The notes: generated by a model not told the origin, from the letters alone. Numbered from the stretch's first letter, positions 31,042-40,772 are shown. The stretch: 64,000 nucleotides of DNA from a bacterium D16-50 (GCA_003612485.1 RAZA01000027.1:1-64000); one strand, 5' to 3'. A program made the numbers and translations.

Positions 31042-32214
31042 TTAGGAAGTATAGAAACGAATCTCAAAGCAGGCCCCGCCATTCGGAAGATTGAATGCCC
31101 GGATGATTCCGTTCTGTCTTTCTATGATTGCCTTTGAAACGGAAAGCCCAATTCCGATTCCGGTATTTTTTGCTTTTCCCCCATGATAGAACCGCTCAAA
31201 CAAGCGGGGTAAGTCCTCTTTTGCAAATCCCTCCCCCTCGTCCCATATCCGTATCTGCACATAAAGCGGATTTTTCTCATAGGAACAGTGGACGGCAGTG
31301 TCTATCCTTGTTGCCTCCAAACAGTTTTTCATCAAATTCATGACTGCTTCCATCGTCCAGTTTAAATCCACATGGATATTCATCTCGCCCATTTCCGGAA
31401 TATCCATCAGAACTCCCTTCTGCATAAACAATTCATATAAATTGTCCGACGCCAGAGAAAGGATTGTAAAGACATCTGTGGGTTTCCTGTCAAATGTGAG
31501 CGTTCCTGCATCAATACGGGACAATAACAATAACGCTTCTTCTAAATGCATAAGCCTATTGATCTGACGTTCTATTTCCGCAGCACCAGTATCCCCCAAA
31601 TGTTCTTTCGCCATCTGGACAGTCAGAGAAATAGACGTAATCGGCGTTTTAAGCTGATGGGCAATATTAGAAAGATTTTCGGCAAAATTGTTTCGTGCTG
31701 TCAGGGCTTCTTCCCTTGTCTGGTAAAGTTCCGTTACCGTCTTATATATTTCATCTTGCAGTTTTGAAAATTCATCATCCGAAGATTCTAAAACCACTCC
31801 CTGAACGCCTGTATTGATTCTTTCCAAATACCCCGTCAGCGCTTGGATGCGGGCGTCCGATTTCCTATGCCAATACCAGAAAGAGAAAAGGAACAGTATA
31901 CCCCCTATCAGAAAACTGAAAGCGGCAATCCCAAAAACCGTCGTATCCATAATCCCTAAATTTGACGGATAATAGCCAAAGTTTGATAATATATTTTCGC
32001 TTGCTATATGGAAATCCTGTGTTTTCAGTATTTCCAAAACAGTCTGTTTGGAATCCGGATTATTTTCAATCAAGCTTTCGCAGAATCTTCCCAATATATG
32101 AAAACATACCTGGCGATAGTAAACGGTAAGAAGGTATGTAGTTATCGCCGTTACAATCAAACTGATTGACAGCACAAACAGAATTGTTGTTTTTATATTT
32201 GATTTTTTGCTCAT
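31042..32214 (-). CDS. Sensor histidine kinase
   Basis: 390 residues. Two membrane segments (about 10-30 and 92-113) enclose an outer loop of about 60 residues; a HAMP-like linker (about 115-170) leads to the HisKA box NIAHQLKTPITS with phospho-acceptor H186. The ATPase domain has N (MNLMKNCLEA), G1 (WDEGEGF) and G2 (GIGIGLSVSKAII) boxes. It starts inside the regulator gene (4-bp overlap). It probably controls the adjacent ABC transporter. The ligand is unknown. Confidence 0.92.
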   Translation of the reverse strand: MSKKSNIKTTILFVLSISLIVTAITTYLLTVYYRQVCFHILGRFCESLIENNPDSKQTVLEILKTQDFHIASENILSNFGYYPSNLGIMDTTVFGIAAFSFLIGGILFLFSFWYWHRKSDARIQALTGYLERINTGVQGVVLESSDDEFSKLQDEIYKTVTELYQTREEALTARNNFAENLSNIAHQLKTPITSISLTVQMAKEHLGDTGAAEIERQINRLMHLEEALLLLSRIDAGTLTFDRKPTDVFTILSLASDNLYELFMQKGVLMDIPEMGEMNIHVDLNWTMEAVMNLMKNCLEATRIDTAVHCSYEKNPLYVQIRIWDEGEGFAKEDLPRLFERFYHGGKAKNTGIGIGLSVSKAIIERQNGIIRAFNLPNGGACFEIRFYTS

Positions 32215-32882
32215 ATCTCATCCTCCATACGATAGCCAAAGCTCCGTATTGTTTTTAAGCAGGAGGGATGGCGGAGTTTTTCCCTAAGCCGTTTCATTGT
32301 CACGGTCAACGTATTGTCATTGACATAATTCCCGTTATTATCCCAGATTTGAGCCAGCAGCCGTTCTCTTGTGACGGTTTTCCCCTTATTTTCCATCAAA
32401 AGCTGCAAAAGCCGGTATTCTGCTTGGCTGACAGTAATTTCTTCTTCACCACAAAAGACCGCTGTTTTGTTTTTATCAATTGAAATGGAACCGCAGGAAA
32501 GATACCGGCCCTGCACATTCCCTGCCCTGCGCAGCAGCGCGTGGATGCGGGAATGCAGCACTTCCAGCTCAAAGGGTTTTGTCACATAATCGTCTGCCCC
32601 ATATTCAAAACCAGAAATAATATCACAAGTGTCATCTCGGACAGTCAGAAAAATAACCGGCAGTTCTTTCCATCTTGCGCGTATCCATCTGCAAAAGCTG
32701 TTTCCCTCGCCGTCCGGCATATTCCAGTCAATCAGCGCAATGCTCGGAATATGGTGTTCCAATGCCTTCTTCCCGCTTTCCATCGTCCCAAACACAGAAA
32801 CCGCATACCCTTTCCGGCTCAGATATTCTTTGACAGCCGTTGCAATATTCTCGTCATCTTCAATATAATAGATTTCCTTCAT
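32211..32882 (-). CDS. OmpR-family response regulator
   Basis: 223 residues. Receiver domain with acidic pocket (IEDDE), phospho-acceptor D52 in LIDWNMPDG, Thr in FLTVRD and Lys in TKPFEL. The C-terminal winged helix (about 125-223; EITVSQAEYRLLQLLMENKGKTVTRERLLAQIW) binds DNA. First gene of the two-component operon, with a good promoter at 32929-32957. Likely target: the direct repeats at 30984-30999. Confidence 0.95.
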   Translation of the reverse strand: MKEIYYIEDDENIATAVKEYLSRKGYAVSVFGTMESGKKALEHHIPSIALIDWNMPDGEGNSFCRWIRARWKELPVIFLTVRDDTCDIISGFEYGADDYVTKPFELEVLHSRIHALLRRAGNVQGRYLSCGSISIDKNKTAVFCGEEEITVSQAEYRLLQLLMENKGKTVTRERLLAQIWDNNGNYVNDNTLTVTMKRLREKLRHPSCLKTIRSFGYRMEDEI

Positions 32883-32928
32883 TTATCCGTTTCTCCCGCA
32901 TTTTTTTCCACCCATAAAAGTATTATTT

Positions 32929-32957
32929 ATTATAGTCGGTCAAACGAACGAATGCAA
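32929..32957 (-). promoter_or_regulatory. Promoter of the two-component operon
   Basis: Minus-strand TTGCAT (32952-32957), 17-bp spacer and TATAAT (32929-32934), about 47 bases before the regulator start. Confidence 0.65.
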
Positions 32958-33090
32958 GCCAATAAAAAAATTATATCCACATAAAAACGACAAGGCTTGC
33001 ACCCTGCCGTTACTTGTTGCTTATAGTTAATCATTTTCTGCTCTACATAGCACCGGGGCTTTTCTATTCCCAATTTTGGCATGGCAGGGC

Positions 33091-33201
33091 TTAAGGCCAT
33101 AGGCTAGTTACCGGCCATTCATCACTGTCTAACCATTTGCATACATAGTAGGCTACTACACTTGCCATAACAGAGACGATAAAGGATATAAACAATTCCA
33201 C
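33091..33201 (-). CDS. Small holin-like/type I toxin-like membrane peptide
   Basis: 36 residues from a GTG at 33201 with AAGGGGGG 5 bases upstream. One membrane helix (VELFISFIVSVMASVVAYYV) is followed by CKWLD, the pattern seen in very small holin-like or toxin-like peptides that are common and mostly unannotated in Clostridia. The last codons overlap a GGCC-N14-GGCC palindromic stretch (33096-33117). Type I toxins of this kind have an antisense RNA; the plus strand here has AT-rich DNA at 33000-33050, but no clear promoter. The 65-codon frame on the same strand (33122-33319) uses another frame and is less likely. Confidence 0.55.
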   Translation of the reverse strand: MELFISFIVSVMASVVAYYVCKWLDSDEWPVTSLWP

Positions 33202-33245
33202 CCAGTCCCCCCTTCCCGTACCAGTATAGGGGCGGTAACAGAAAT

Positions 33246-33254
33246 ATTATATCA
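33246..33254 (-). promoter_or_regulatory. Extended -10 promoter for the small membrane peptide
   Basis: Minus-strand TGATATAAT (TGn plus TATAAT), about 45 bases before the GTG. No good -35 hexamer; an extended -10 can work without one. Confidence 0.5.
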
Positions 33255-33315
33255 TATTTCAAAAGAATCTTCTCACAACATGTTTGATCGTTATTTTCCC
33301 TGAAAGCATAAAGAC

Positions 33316-35409
33316 TCACTGATAGACAGCAAACTTCTCATTTCTGAAGGTTCTTTCATACCCCAGCTCTTCCATGAAATTCCAAAGAATGGACCATTTG
33401 GCATCCCCTTCTATTTTCAGGAGAATCTTTTCCGATGCCCCGGCTGCTTCCAGCGCCGAAAGGCCGCCGTCCCCATATAAGGCATACATGTTTTCAAGTA
33501 TCACCACGGGCTTTGCTATATTTTCCTCCCGAATTTCCTTGGTCAGCTTCTCCAGCTCCTCTTCCATCACCTGATAGCCATAGGAGTCCAGATCGCTCCA
33601 TGGATTAAATGCGGAGGGCATCTGCAGATAATAGGACAATGCCGGAACGGAGCCATAGAGAATCACTTCCTGCCCTTTCAGGCCGTTCTCTTCCGCAAAA
33701 CTGTCCAGCTCTCCTACCCATTGCGCCTTCTCCGGACTCATCCTCACATTTTTCAAAACGCCATTGCCCTCCACATAAGCGCAGGCATTCCTCACCCCGG
33801 TAGCCTCCGCAAAGACAAAACCGGCGCCGAACCCCGCAAACTGAAATAGGCACATGGCCAGAAAGGATGCCAGCAGCGCTTTGGCCGGAAAATAGGAGAG
33901 CAGGATCCCCCCCGTTTCCGGCTTTTGCCTGCTGTCTCCATTCTCCGGTCTACACAAAGGCCTGCTGCCTCCCTTCTCCCGTCTGCACAAAGGCCTGCCG
34001 CCTCCATGTGCCCGATACAGAAACAGCCGCCCATTGCCCCTATGCCTCAGAAACCGCCAGCTCTGCCAAAATGTATAGGGCGCTGCGAGAAACAGATTAT
34101 TCAGGCTGGGATAGATACCGTTGTTGCTGCCCAGAGAAGTCAGAAGAATAATCAATATCACCATGCCGCTGATGAGCTTCTCCTGCGCCCTTGCCCTGAA
34201 AGAGAAGATGCGGGCCGCGGCAATCAGCAAAGTCAGCATCAGAAACAGAATGCCGGGCCGCAGCATGGAATCGTAGCTGGCAAACTGCAGGGAACAGAAT
34301 TTCCTATAGTACAGCCATCCCACCATTCCTACTCCGGTCAAAATGCAGAACCCACGACCAATTATGGCCAAGAAGCTTCTCCCGGTCTTTCCGGCCCAGC
34401 GGCCCCCAAGCCAGTCAAATATCCCACACACCAGCATTCCGCCTGCCAATATGACCCCTATGCGTACTACCCAATACAGATTTTCCACATAGCTTCCCAC
34501 CATGCCCATGATCATAGCCGCGGGCTTATAATCCACCGCCTTGTCCGTCATGGCAAAAAGCCGCTGAATCCCGCTTACATAATCCCCCATTCCATATAAG
34601 ACATGGATCAGTCCCATAAGCGCTGCCAAAGCCCCCAGATAGCCTGCCAGACACCAGAGGGTATGCCTGACGGGCCTAGCCAACCGGCCTGCCGCGCTGC
34701 GCCCCACCTCCCGGCGGCTCCCTTCGCTGTCTTCTGCCGTCTTCCAGAGGGCTTCCGGACGTTCTTTGTCGTCCGCCCCCAGAGCTTTCCCTGCCCTTCT
34801 CTCCTGACGCCACAGAATGAAGTCATATGCCCACACTGCCAGAATCATGCCCGCCTCCGGCAGATTGGAGAAGCGAACCAGCACATTCGTTCCCAGCAAC
34901 GCCCCTGCCGCTGCGAGGCAGGCCTTCCGTTCCCCGGTCAGGCCCATATACAATAGGATGGAGGAGAACAAAAACAGCACATAGGTCAAATAATTATAAA
35001 GCAGCGCAGTAGGACACCAGCACAGACTGATGGCCGTCAGCTCTCCTGCAAAAGCCAGAACCTTCGGCATACCAAGCTTTCTGGTGCAGAAAAGATACCC
35101 CGTCACAGCCAGTACGCTCACGAATAGTCCCGTGTAGAAATTCATTCCTATCAATGTGCCCGCTCCGGGAAGCTTCATAAGCAGGCTTCCTGTCGCATTG
35201 GCCAGATATGTGGAGAAGAACCACATGGGATCCATATGCTCTGTCCCAAAATAGCGGAAATTCGCATAATTATATCCCGTGTCCCAAAGATCCAGCCCCC
35301 AGTCCACATGGCGCAGGGGATACAGAATCAAAACCAACAGCCCCAAGCCCTCCCAGACATTCAGCCGCCCCAGAGAAAGACCCGTAAACCTGCGACTCTC
35401 CTTGTTCAT
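33316..35409 (-). CDS. Polytopic membrane protein, glycosyltransferase-like
   Basis: 697 residues, about twelve membrane helices in two blocks (about 18-215 and 250-430, then 505-525). The early outer loop has DTGYNYANFRYFG, an acidic DxGY motif like that of lipid-linked-sugar transferases of the GT-C fold (PMT/ArnT-like). The C-terminal 150 residues form a soluble domain (GSVPALSYYLQMPSAFNPWSDL). A low-complexity inset (about 465-500; repeats of GRPLCR) looks like tandem duplication. A GT-C role in decorating a surface glycan fits its neighbours but the donor is unknown. Confidence 0.6.
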   Translation of the reverse strand: MNKESRRFTGLSLGRLNVWEGLGLLVLILYPLRHVDWGLDLWDTGYNYANFRYFGTEHMDPMWFFSTYLANATGSLLMKLPGAGTLIGMNFYTGLFVSVLAVTGYLFCTRKLGMPKVLAFAGELTAISLCWCPTALLYNYLTYVLFLFSSILLYMGLTGERKACLAAAGALLGTNVLVRFSNLPEAGMILAVWAYDFILWRQERRAGKALGADDKERPEALWKTAEDSEGSRREVGRSAAGRLARPVRHTLWCLAGYLGALAALMGLIHVLYGMGDYVSGIQRLFAMTDKAVDYKPAAMIMGMVGSYVENLYWVVRIGVILAGGMLVCGIFDWLGGRWAGKTGRSFLAIIGRGFCILTGVGMVGWLYYRKFCSLQFASYDSMLRPGILFLMLTLLIAAARIFSFRARAQEKLISGMVILIILLTSLGSNNGIYPSLNNLFLAAPYTFWQSWRFLRHRGNGRLFLYRAHGGGRPLCRREKGGSRPLCRPENGDSRQKPETGGILLSYFPAKALLASFLAMCLFQFAGFGAGFVFAEATGVRNACAYVEGNGVLKNVRMSPEKAQWVGELDSFAEENGLKGQEVILYGSVPALSYYLQMPSAFNPWSDLDSYGYQVMEEELEKLTKEIREENIAKPVVILENMYALYGDGGLSALEAAGASEKILLKIEGDAKWSILWNFMEELGYERTFRNEKFAVYQ

Positions 35410-35497
35410 ACCTTTCCTGCCCTCCCTATCTCACGGTTCCCTCAAAACCCAGACTGCACCTTCCACCAGACAATGGCTTCGACGAGCATTCCGGCTT

Positions 35498-36703
35498 CTA
35501 CAGGCATCCTGCATCCTTCTCCCGCCTCCGAAATTCCGCGTCCACGCCTTCGATTCTCTCCACCAGCCTTCTGTAGGGAGACAGACAGGACAGCCCCCTA
35601 TGAAGCAGATGAAAAATCCATCTCCTTGCCATGTCCGCAAGAATGCCGCAGAGGAACACTGCTGCCACCGCCGCCAATGTCCAAAACAGCAGACTTCCAA
35701 CGCCGCTCCAGCCCCCTTCAGCCATCGCCGAAGCCGCCCTGTCGGCTCCCAGCCAGTCCTGCCATGAATACCGCAGACCTAAGTTTTCATGAAGCAAATA
35801 CACACCCAGCGTATAGGGCGCTATCCGGTTGATCGCAGCAGCCCCTTTCCCCTTCACCTGCACCTTGCGAAAAATGCCGAACAGTCCCACCGCCGCCAAA
35901 AAGGGAAGCACATGATTGTACTCCAGAAACATTGTCAGCATTCTTTCCAGACTTCCCGTGCGCAGGTAGACCTGCCGCAGCGCCAATGTCCCGGCAAAGC
36001 CCCCCAGACAGCCCCCTGCATACAGAATCACCCCTGTCCACTTCTTGTCCAATATGGATATACCGAATTTCCTCACATAAGCCGCCGTCAGAAATACGCA
36101 CAGATACCATAGGCAGTCATACCCCTGACCGTCCATCTCCAGCCGAAGGGGCAGCACGCTCTTGATGACGCAGAAAGCCAGAAGCAGAAGCCCCAGAGTC
36201 ACCTGCAGCTGCCTCTTTGTCATCCTCTCCACAGCCATCCCCGCCAAAGGCAGCATCAAGTATAGGAACAGATAGGCAGTCATAAACCAATAATGCCCCA
36301 TGAGAATAGGAAAAATCAAGGTCAGAAGATAATGCAGGTCCAACTCTGTCCCTCTCATAACCCCTGACAAAGCTCCCGCCAAGCCCAGCGCCACGGAGTA
36401 CAGCCACACCTGCATCCAAAGCTGTATCAGACGGCTCAGACGAAAGGATGAGCCGCTTAAAAAATATCCGCTGAGGAACATATACACATTCACCGCCACA
36501 ATGCAGAAGGCTTCCAGAAGCCATGCTGCCAGCTCAGGAACATTGAGACTCTCCCCCGCCAGATCTGCCAGAAGACCTCCCTTCCCCAAATAGTGCAGCA
36601 CCACCACCATCATCATGGCCACGCATCGAAGCAGCTCCAGATTCGCCATCCGTTTCCGCTCTCCCAAGGCCTGCACCGGATATACTGTCTCCTTCTCTTT
36701 CAT
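35498..36703 (-). CDS. Membrane acyltransferase, family 3
   Basis: 401 residues with ten or eleven membrane helices. It begins with the family hallmark LELLRCVAMMMVVVLHYLG (Arg and the catalytic-type His in helix 1) and contains FLSGYFLSGSSF and MGHYWFMTAYLFLYL. Such enzymes O-acetylate or succinylate surface glycans or peptidoglycan. It lies 88 bp upstream of the GT-C-like gene on the same strand, and both could form an operon. The acyl donor and acceptor cannot be read from sequence. Confidence 0.88.
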   Translation of the reverse strand: MKEKETVYPVQALGERKRMANLELLRCVAMMMVVVLHYLGKGGLLADLAGESLNVPELAAWLLEAFCIVAVNVYMFLSGYFLSGSSFRLSRLIQLWMQVWLYSVALGLAGALSGVMRGTELDLHYLLTLIFPILMGHYWFMTAYLFLYLMLPLAGMAVERMTKRQLQVTLGLLLLAFCVIKSVLPLRLEMDGQGYDCLWYLCVFLTAAYVRKFGISILDKKWTGVILYAGGCLGGFAGTLALRQVYLRTGSLERMLTMFLEYNHVLPFLAAVGLFGIFRKVQVKGKGAAAINRIAPYTLGVYLLHENLGLRYSWQDWLGADRAASAMAEGGWSGVGSLLFWTLAAVAAVFLCGILADMARRWIFHLLHRGLSCLSPYRRLVERIEGVDAEFRRREKDAGCL

Positions 36704-36825
36704 CTCTCCACCGCCTTCTCCCTTGATTCATTTTAAGAATTATATCATCATCGCCGCATCATTTCAATCAGCCATTTCAATCGGTCCCCCGGCCTCTATT
36801 TCGGATAGCAAAATCCCATAGCCTA

Positions 36826-36834
36826 TGCTATAAT
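36826..36834 (+). promoter_or_regulatory. Extended -10 promoter for the 739-residue membrane protein
   Basis: TGCTATAAT on the plus strand (TATAAT at 36829-36834), 40 bases before the ATG. The -35 region is poor. Confidence 0.5.
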
Positions 36835-36874
36835 CGTTGTAAGAAAATACACAAATTTCGGAGGACGATTTGCC

Positions 36875-39094
36875 ATGTATGGTTCATTGATCGGAAACAT
36901 TCTTGCAGCCGCATACTTTCTCTACTTCCAGTTCACAGGCCTGATACTGATATATCTCTTGCTGCGCAGGGAGGAGCTTCTGCCCCGGCTGTTGATAGGG
37001 AGCGTCACCGGCTCCCTTCTGCTGACATGGCTGCCCATCCTCTTTTCCTTCTTGGCGGATTTCACCTTGTCGGCACATATCCTGGCACTGGCGGCCACGC
37101 TGCCCATCCACGTCTGCTTCTTTTACAGACTCTTTAGGAGGCGCAAAACCCCTTTCTCCTGCCGGCCTGCCAAGGATCCTTCCGAACAAGATTCAAATAG
37201 CAGGATTTCCCTGCCCTTCCTTGTGCTGTTCTCCCTGACTATGGGCTTCTGGATCTACCTTCTCCATACCCACACGCTGCTGCCGGACGATGCCGGAGCC
37301 CTCCACACCGGACAATGTACCTACGGCGATATGAACATGCATCTGGGCTTTATCACCAGCCTGTCACAGCAGCATACCTTCCCCCCGGATTACTCCATCC
37401 TGCCCGGAACCAGACTGTCCTATCCGTTTCTGTCCGACAGTATTTCTTCCAGCCTGCATCTTCTGGGGGCTTCCCTTCGATTCGCATACATATTCCCCAT
37501 GATCTTCGCCATGGCCCATATTTTCACGGCGGTGTATCTGTTTGCCTCCACCCTATCCCGTTCCCGGGGCAAAGGGTGGCATCTGGGCGTCACGCTGCTG
37601 ACGCTGCTCTTCTTTTTCTGCAACGGCGGTCTGGGCTTCGCCTACTTCATGGACTGGTCAAAGGAACCGGGCTATGAGCTGTCCCATATCTTCACCGGCT
37701 TCTACACCACCCCCACCAATCTGGTGGGCCACAATATCCGCTGGGTCAATGTCATTGCCGACATGTTCCTTCCCCAGCGCGCCACTTTGTTCGGCTACAG
37801 CGTCTTATTCCCTGCCCTTTGGCTGCTCTACCGCGCCTGCTTCCGGAATCGGCAAAAGCTTTTTCCCCTTGCAGGCCTCTTCATATCAGCCCTGCCCATG
37901 ATCCACACCCATTCCTTTCTGAGCGCAGGTGTCATCTGCGCCGTCTGGCTGCTGCTTTGGCTCCTTGAAAGGAATTCCCCTGCTTCTGGCAGTGTCTCTG
38001 ACAACGCCTCCGGCAGCACTTCTGGCAGTGCCTCTCACAACGCCTCCGGCAGGCTGCGCCGTCCGGGGGGCCTCATTCTGGCCCTCTTCACCTGCACCTT
38101 ATGTCTGATACAGCTCTGGTCGCGCAAAAACCCCGTCTCCCCCCAAGTTCTCATGCTCATAGGAATCAGCCTATTTGCAGGGGCAGCGCTCTGGGGGTGC
38201 CGACTCCTATTTGTCCATATCCGAGACAACGGCTTTAGGGAGCTGCTGCGCGGCTGGGGCGTCCTGCTGCTCTGCATATCCGTTCTGGCCCTGCCCCAGC
38301 TGCTTTTCTGGACCTTTGGGCAGGTGGCTCAGGGCGGATTCCTCCGCGGACATTTCAATTGGGGAAATCAGGGGGATTTTTATCTCTGGTTTTACCTGAA
38401 AAATATAGGCCTGCCCCTGCTGCTGATCCTAGGCGGAATCTGTGCCTGCGGCCGCAGAATGGCTCCCTTGTTTCTGCCTGCCCTCTTTCTATGGTGGATG
38501 GGGGAATTCATCGTGTTCACGCCGAACACCTATGACAACAACAAGCTACTGTATGTGGCCTATTTCCTGCTCTGTCTGGGCGCTGCCGACTATGGAATGA
38601 CTATTTTCGAGAAAATAAAAGAGATTCCCGGATGTCGGCTTCTGTCGGGAGTCTTTCTCCTTTTCGCCTCCTTGTCCGGCCTGCTGACTCTTGGCAGAGA
38701 GGCCGTGTCGGACTATCAGCTGTACGGCACCGCCCAAATGGCCCTTGCGGAATATGTGGAGGAGAACATTTCCCCGGACGCGGTATTCCTGACCGGCACA
38801 AGACACAATAATGAAATTGCGTCCCTGACGGGACGCAGCATCGTATGCGGGGCCGACACTTTCCTCTACTTCCACGGACTGGACACCAGCGAGAGAAAGG
38901 CCGATCTGCAGCTTATGTACGAAGCTCCCTTGGCCCATAGAAACCTATTTGAAAAATATCAGGTGCGCTATGTGGTGATATCCCCCTTCGAGCGCAGCAG
39001 CTATGCCGTGGACGAAGAGGCATTCCAAAGCAGCTTCACCGAAATCTTTTCCTTGGGAGACACCGCTTTGTATGCCGTCACCCACAACCCCTGA
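36875..39094 (+). CDS. Polytopic membrane protein, glycosyltransferase-like
   Basis: 739 residues, about twelve to fourteen membrane helices. The large first outer loop has GQCTYGDMNMHLGFITSL, an acidic D-x-N motif similar to GT-C enzymes, and later loops have TYDNNKLLYVAYF. A soluble C-terminal part (about 620-739; AEYVEENISPDAVFLTGTRHN, YVVISPFE) is like that seen in some PMT-type proteins. A Ser/Gly/Asn-rich inset (about 368-392) is made of short repeats. Divergent from the acyltransferase gene. Probably acts on lipid-linked sugars; not proven. Confidence 0.6.
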   Translation: MYGSLIGNILAAAYFLYFQFTGLILIYLLLRREELLPRLLIGSVTGSLLLTWLPILFSFLADFTLSAHILALAATLPIHVCFFYRLFRRRKTPFSCRPAKDPSEQDSNSRISLPFLVLFSLTMGFWIYLLHTHTLLPDDAGALHTGQCTYGDMNMHLGFITSLSQQHTFPPDYSILPGTRLSYPFLSDSISSSLHLLGASLRFAYIFPMIFAMAHIFTAVYLFASTLSRSRGKGWHLGVTLLTLLFFFCNGGLGFAYFMDWSKEPGYELSHIFTGFYTTPTNLVGHNIRWVNVIADMFLPQRATLFGYSVLFPALWLLYRACFRNRQKLFPLAGLFISALPMIHTHSFLSAGVICAVWLLLWLLERNSPASGSVSDNASGSTSGSASHNASGRLRRPGGLILALFTCTLCLIQLWSRKNPVSPQVLMLIGISLFAGAALWGCRLLFVHIRDNGFRELLRGWGVLLLCISVLALPQLLFWTFGQVAQGGFLRGHFNWGNQGDFYLWFYLKNIGLPLLLILGGICACGRRMAPLFLPALFLWWMGEFIVFTPNTYDNNKLLYVAYFLLCLGAADYGMTIFEKIKEIPGCRLLSGVFLLFASLSGLLTLGREAVSDYQLYGTAQMALAEYVEENISPDAVFLTGTRHNNEIASLTGRSIVCGADTFLYFHGLDTSERKADLQLMYEAPLAHRNLFEKYQVRYVVISPFERSSYAVDEEAFQSSFTEIFSLGDTALYAVTHNP

Positions 39095-39211
39095 TTTTGC
39101 AGCTGCAGATCGGCTTTGCAGCCTTCCGGCGGCTGTCAGCTGCCCTAAACTTCTTCCGGGGAGGTTCTGCAGGGCCTTGAACAGCCTGCGCAGCCTCCCC
39201 AGCAGTATCAA

Positions 39212-40525
39212 TTATTTCTCCATCTTCCAAAAATACGCGCTATAAGCGGGCAGCACGCTGCCGCCTCCGAAATCATGCTTCTCGCCGCTGATTAAATCCA
39301 CGGCTGTGCCGCAGCCTGCGTCAAAATGCGCCACGAAGTCATGATCCTCCGCATTGATCGCCACCAGCACTCTCTCCTGCTCTGATTTTCTCTCAAAGAT
39401 GCACTGCTTGTTGGTCAGCAGTACAGAACGGAATGCTCCATAATTCAGCCCATGGGACTGTCTCTTGGCAGCACTCAGTTTCTTGATCCAGTCCGTAAGC
39501 TCATTCCACTCTGGCTCCTCAAAGTCAGGGCGCAGCGCAGGATCTCCCTGCGACTTCTCCGCCTTCGTCCCCCACTCGCTTCCATAGTAGACACAGGGTA
39601 TCCCCGGCATGCCGAAGGCAAGCGCATAGATCAGCGGCAAATGCTTCTCGTTGGACAGTATGCTGGCCACTCTGGTCACATCATGATTGTCCACAAAGGA
39701 CAGCAAATGCTTTCCCTTATAAAGCGTCCAGTTCTCCGGTCCGAACTGCCGAAGCAGAGAATGCACGATCTCGAACAGATTCATGCTGTTGAAGCTGCTG
39801 AAAAGCCCTTTATAGCACTCATAGTTGGTGGCCGAATGGAGCATGCTGTCGTTCATGAGACGATTATAGTCTCCGTGCAGCATCTCTCCCAGCAAAAAGA
39901 ACTCCGGCTTCAGGCCCTCTGTATAACTGCGCAGCCTCCGCAGGAAGCCTTCGTCCAGACTGTACGCCACATCCAGCCTCAGCCCGTCGATGTCAAACTC
40001 CTCCACCCAGCATTTCACGCTCTCCAGAAGATAGTTCACCACCTCCTCATTGCGGAGGTTCAGCTTCACCAGATCATAGTTCCCCTCCCAGCCCTCATAC
40101 CAAAGGCCGTCATTGTAGTTGGAATTCCCGTTGAAGTCAATCCTATGGAACCAATTGACATAGGGGGATCCAGTCCTGTTTCTCAGCACATCCACAAAAG
40201 GCCCGAACCCTCTGCCCACATGATTGAATACACCGTCCAGCACCACCTTGATGCCCTCTTGGTGCAAAGCATCGCACACCTGCTTAAAGTCCTCGTTGGT
40301 TCCCAGACGCACATCCACCTTCCGGTAGTCTCTGGTATTGTAGCCATGGGTGTCCGACTCAAACAGCGGCGAAAAATACACCGCGTCCACTCCAAGCTCC
40401 TTCATATGAGGTATCCAGTCCAACACCTTCAAGATACGGTGCTCCAGCACCCCGTCATTTTCAAAAGGCGCACCGCAGAACCCCAACGGATAGATCTGGT
40501 AGAACACGCTTTCAAATGCCCACAT
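39212..40525 (-). CDS. Cytosolic GH13 alpha-amylase-family enzyme
   Basis: 437 residues without a signal peptide, AGGAGG before the ATG. The (beta/alpha)8 barrel has the four conserved GH13 regions: DGVFNH (97-102), GLRLDVAY with nucleophile D185, GEMLHGD with acid/base E214, and FVDNHD with D279. It is shorter than most amylases and lacks an N-terminal domain. Such enzymes hydrolyse or transfer alpha-1,4-glucans such as maltodextrins; the exact substrate is open. It converges with the preceding membrane protein gene. Confidence 0.9.
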   Translation of the reverse strand: MWAFESVFYQIYPLGFCGAPFENDGVLEHRILKVLDWIPHMKELGVDAVYFSPLFESDTHGYNTRDYRKVDVRLGTNEDFKQVCDALHQEGIKVVLDGVFNHVGRGFGPFVDVLRNRTGSPYVNWFHRIDFNGNSNYNDGLWYEGWEGNYDLVKLNLRNEEVVNYLLESVKCWVEEFDIDGLRLDVAYSLDEGFLRRLRSYTEGLKPEFFLLGEMLHGDYNRLMNDSMLHSATNYECYKGLFSSFNSMNLFEIVHSLLRQFGPENWTLYKGKHLLSFVDNHDVTRVASILSNEKHLPLIYALAFGMPGIPCVYYGSEWGTKAEKSQGDPALRPDFEEPEWNELTDWIKKLSAAKRQSHGLNYGAFRSVLLTNKQCIFERKSEQERVLVAINAEDHDFVAHFDAGCGTAVDLISGEKHDFGGGSVLPAYSAYFWKMEK

Positions 40526-40772
40526 TGTTTTTCCTCCTGATTTTATGCCACCTGCTCTTCCAGTGCTGTTTCATTGTCTATGCTTTCATTGACTGAATCA
40601 GTACTATTTTTATGCCGATGGCTCTATTCTGACAATGATTCTGTGGATAACTTGATTCGACTGTCATTTTTAGCAGGGCTTTCGCCAAAAAAATCCACCA
40701 AATCCACAAAGTTATCCACATATACACAACTGTCATTTTAGCATATTTGGGCTGTCATTTCCATACTTTTCC
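40526..40772. promoter_or_regulatory. AT-rich intergenic region with two DnaA boxes and direct repeats
   Basis: TGTGGATAA (40643-40651) and TTATCCACA (40712-40720) are two perfect consensus DnaA boxes in inverted orientation, with a nearby AAATCCACA. Three direct repeats CTGTCATTT(T)(T)AGCA start at 40662, 40730 and 40752 (the last partial). No gene fits here. It lies after the helicase stop and before the amylase-family gene. The boxes could be part of a DnaA-controlled promoter or a DnaA-binding site; with no dnaA, dnaN or gidA near, an origin is unlikely. Confidence 0.45.

Noticed and set aside
33122..33319. 65-codon minus-strand frame
   Set aside because: It overlaps the better-supported 36-residue gene in another frame and has no clear ribosome site.
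39452..40540. Long plus-strand frame (362 codons) over the amylase-family gene
   Set aside because: It is the antisense shadow of a gene with all four GH13 motifs; its translation has no domain pattern.
40526..40772. Chromosomal replication origin
   Set aside because: Only two DnaA boxes and no dnaA, dnaN, gidA or rpmH nearby.
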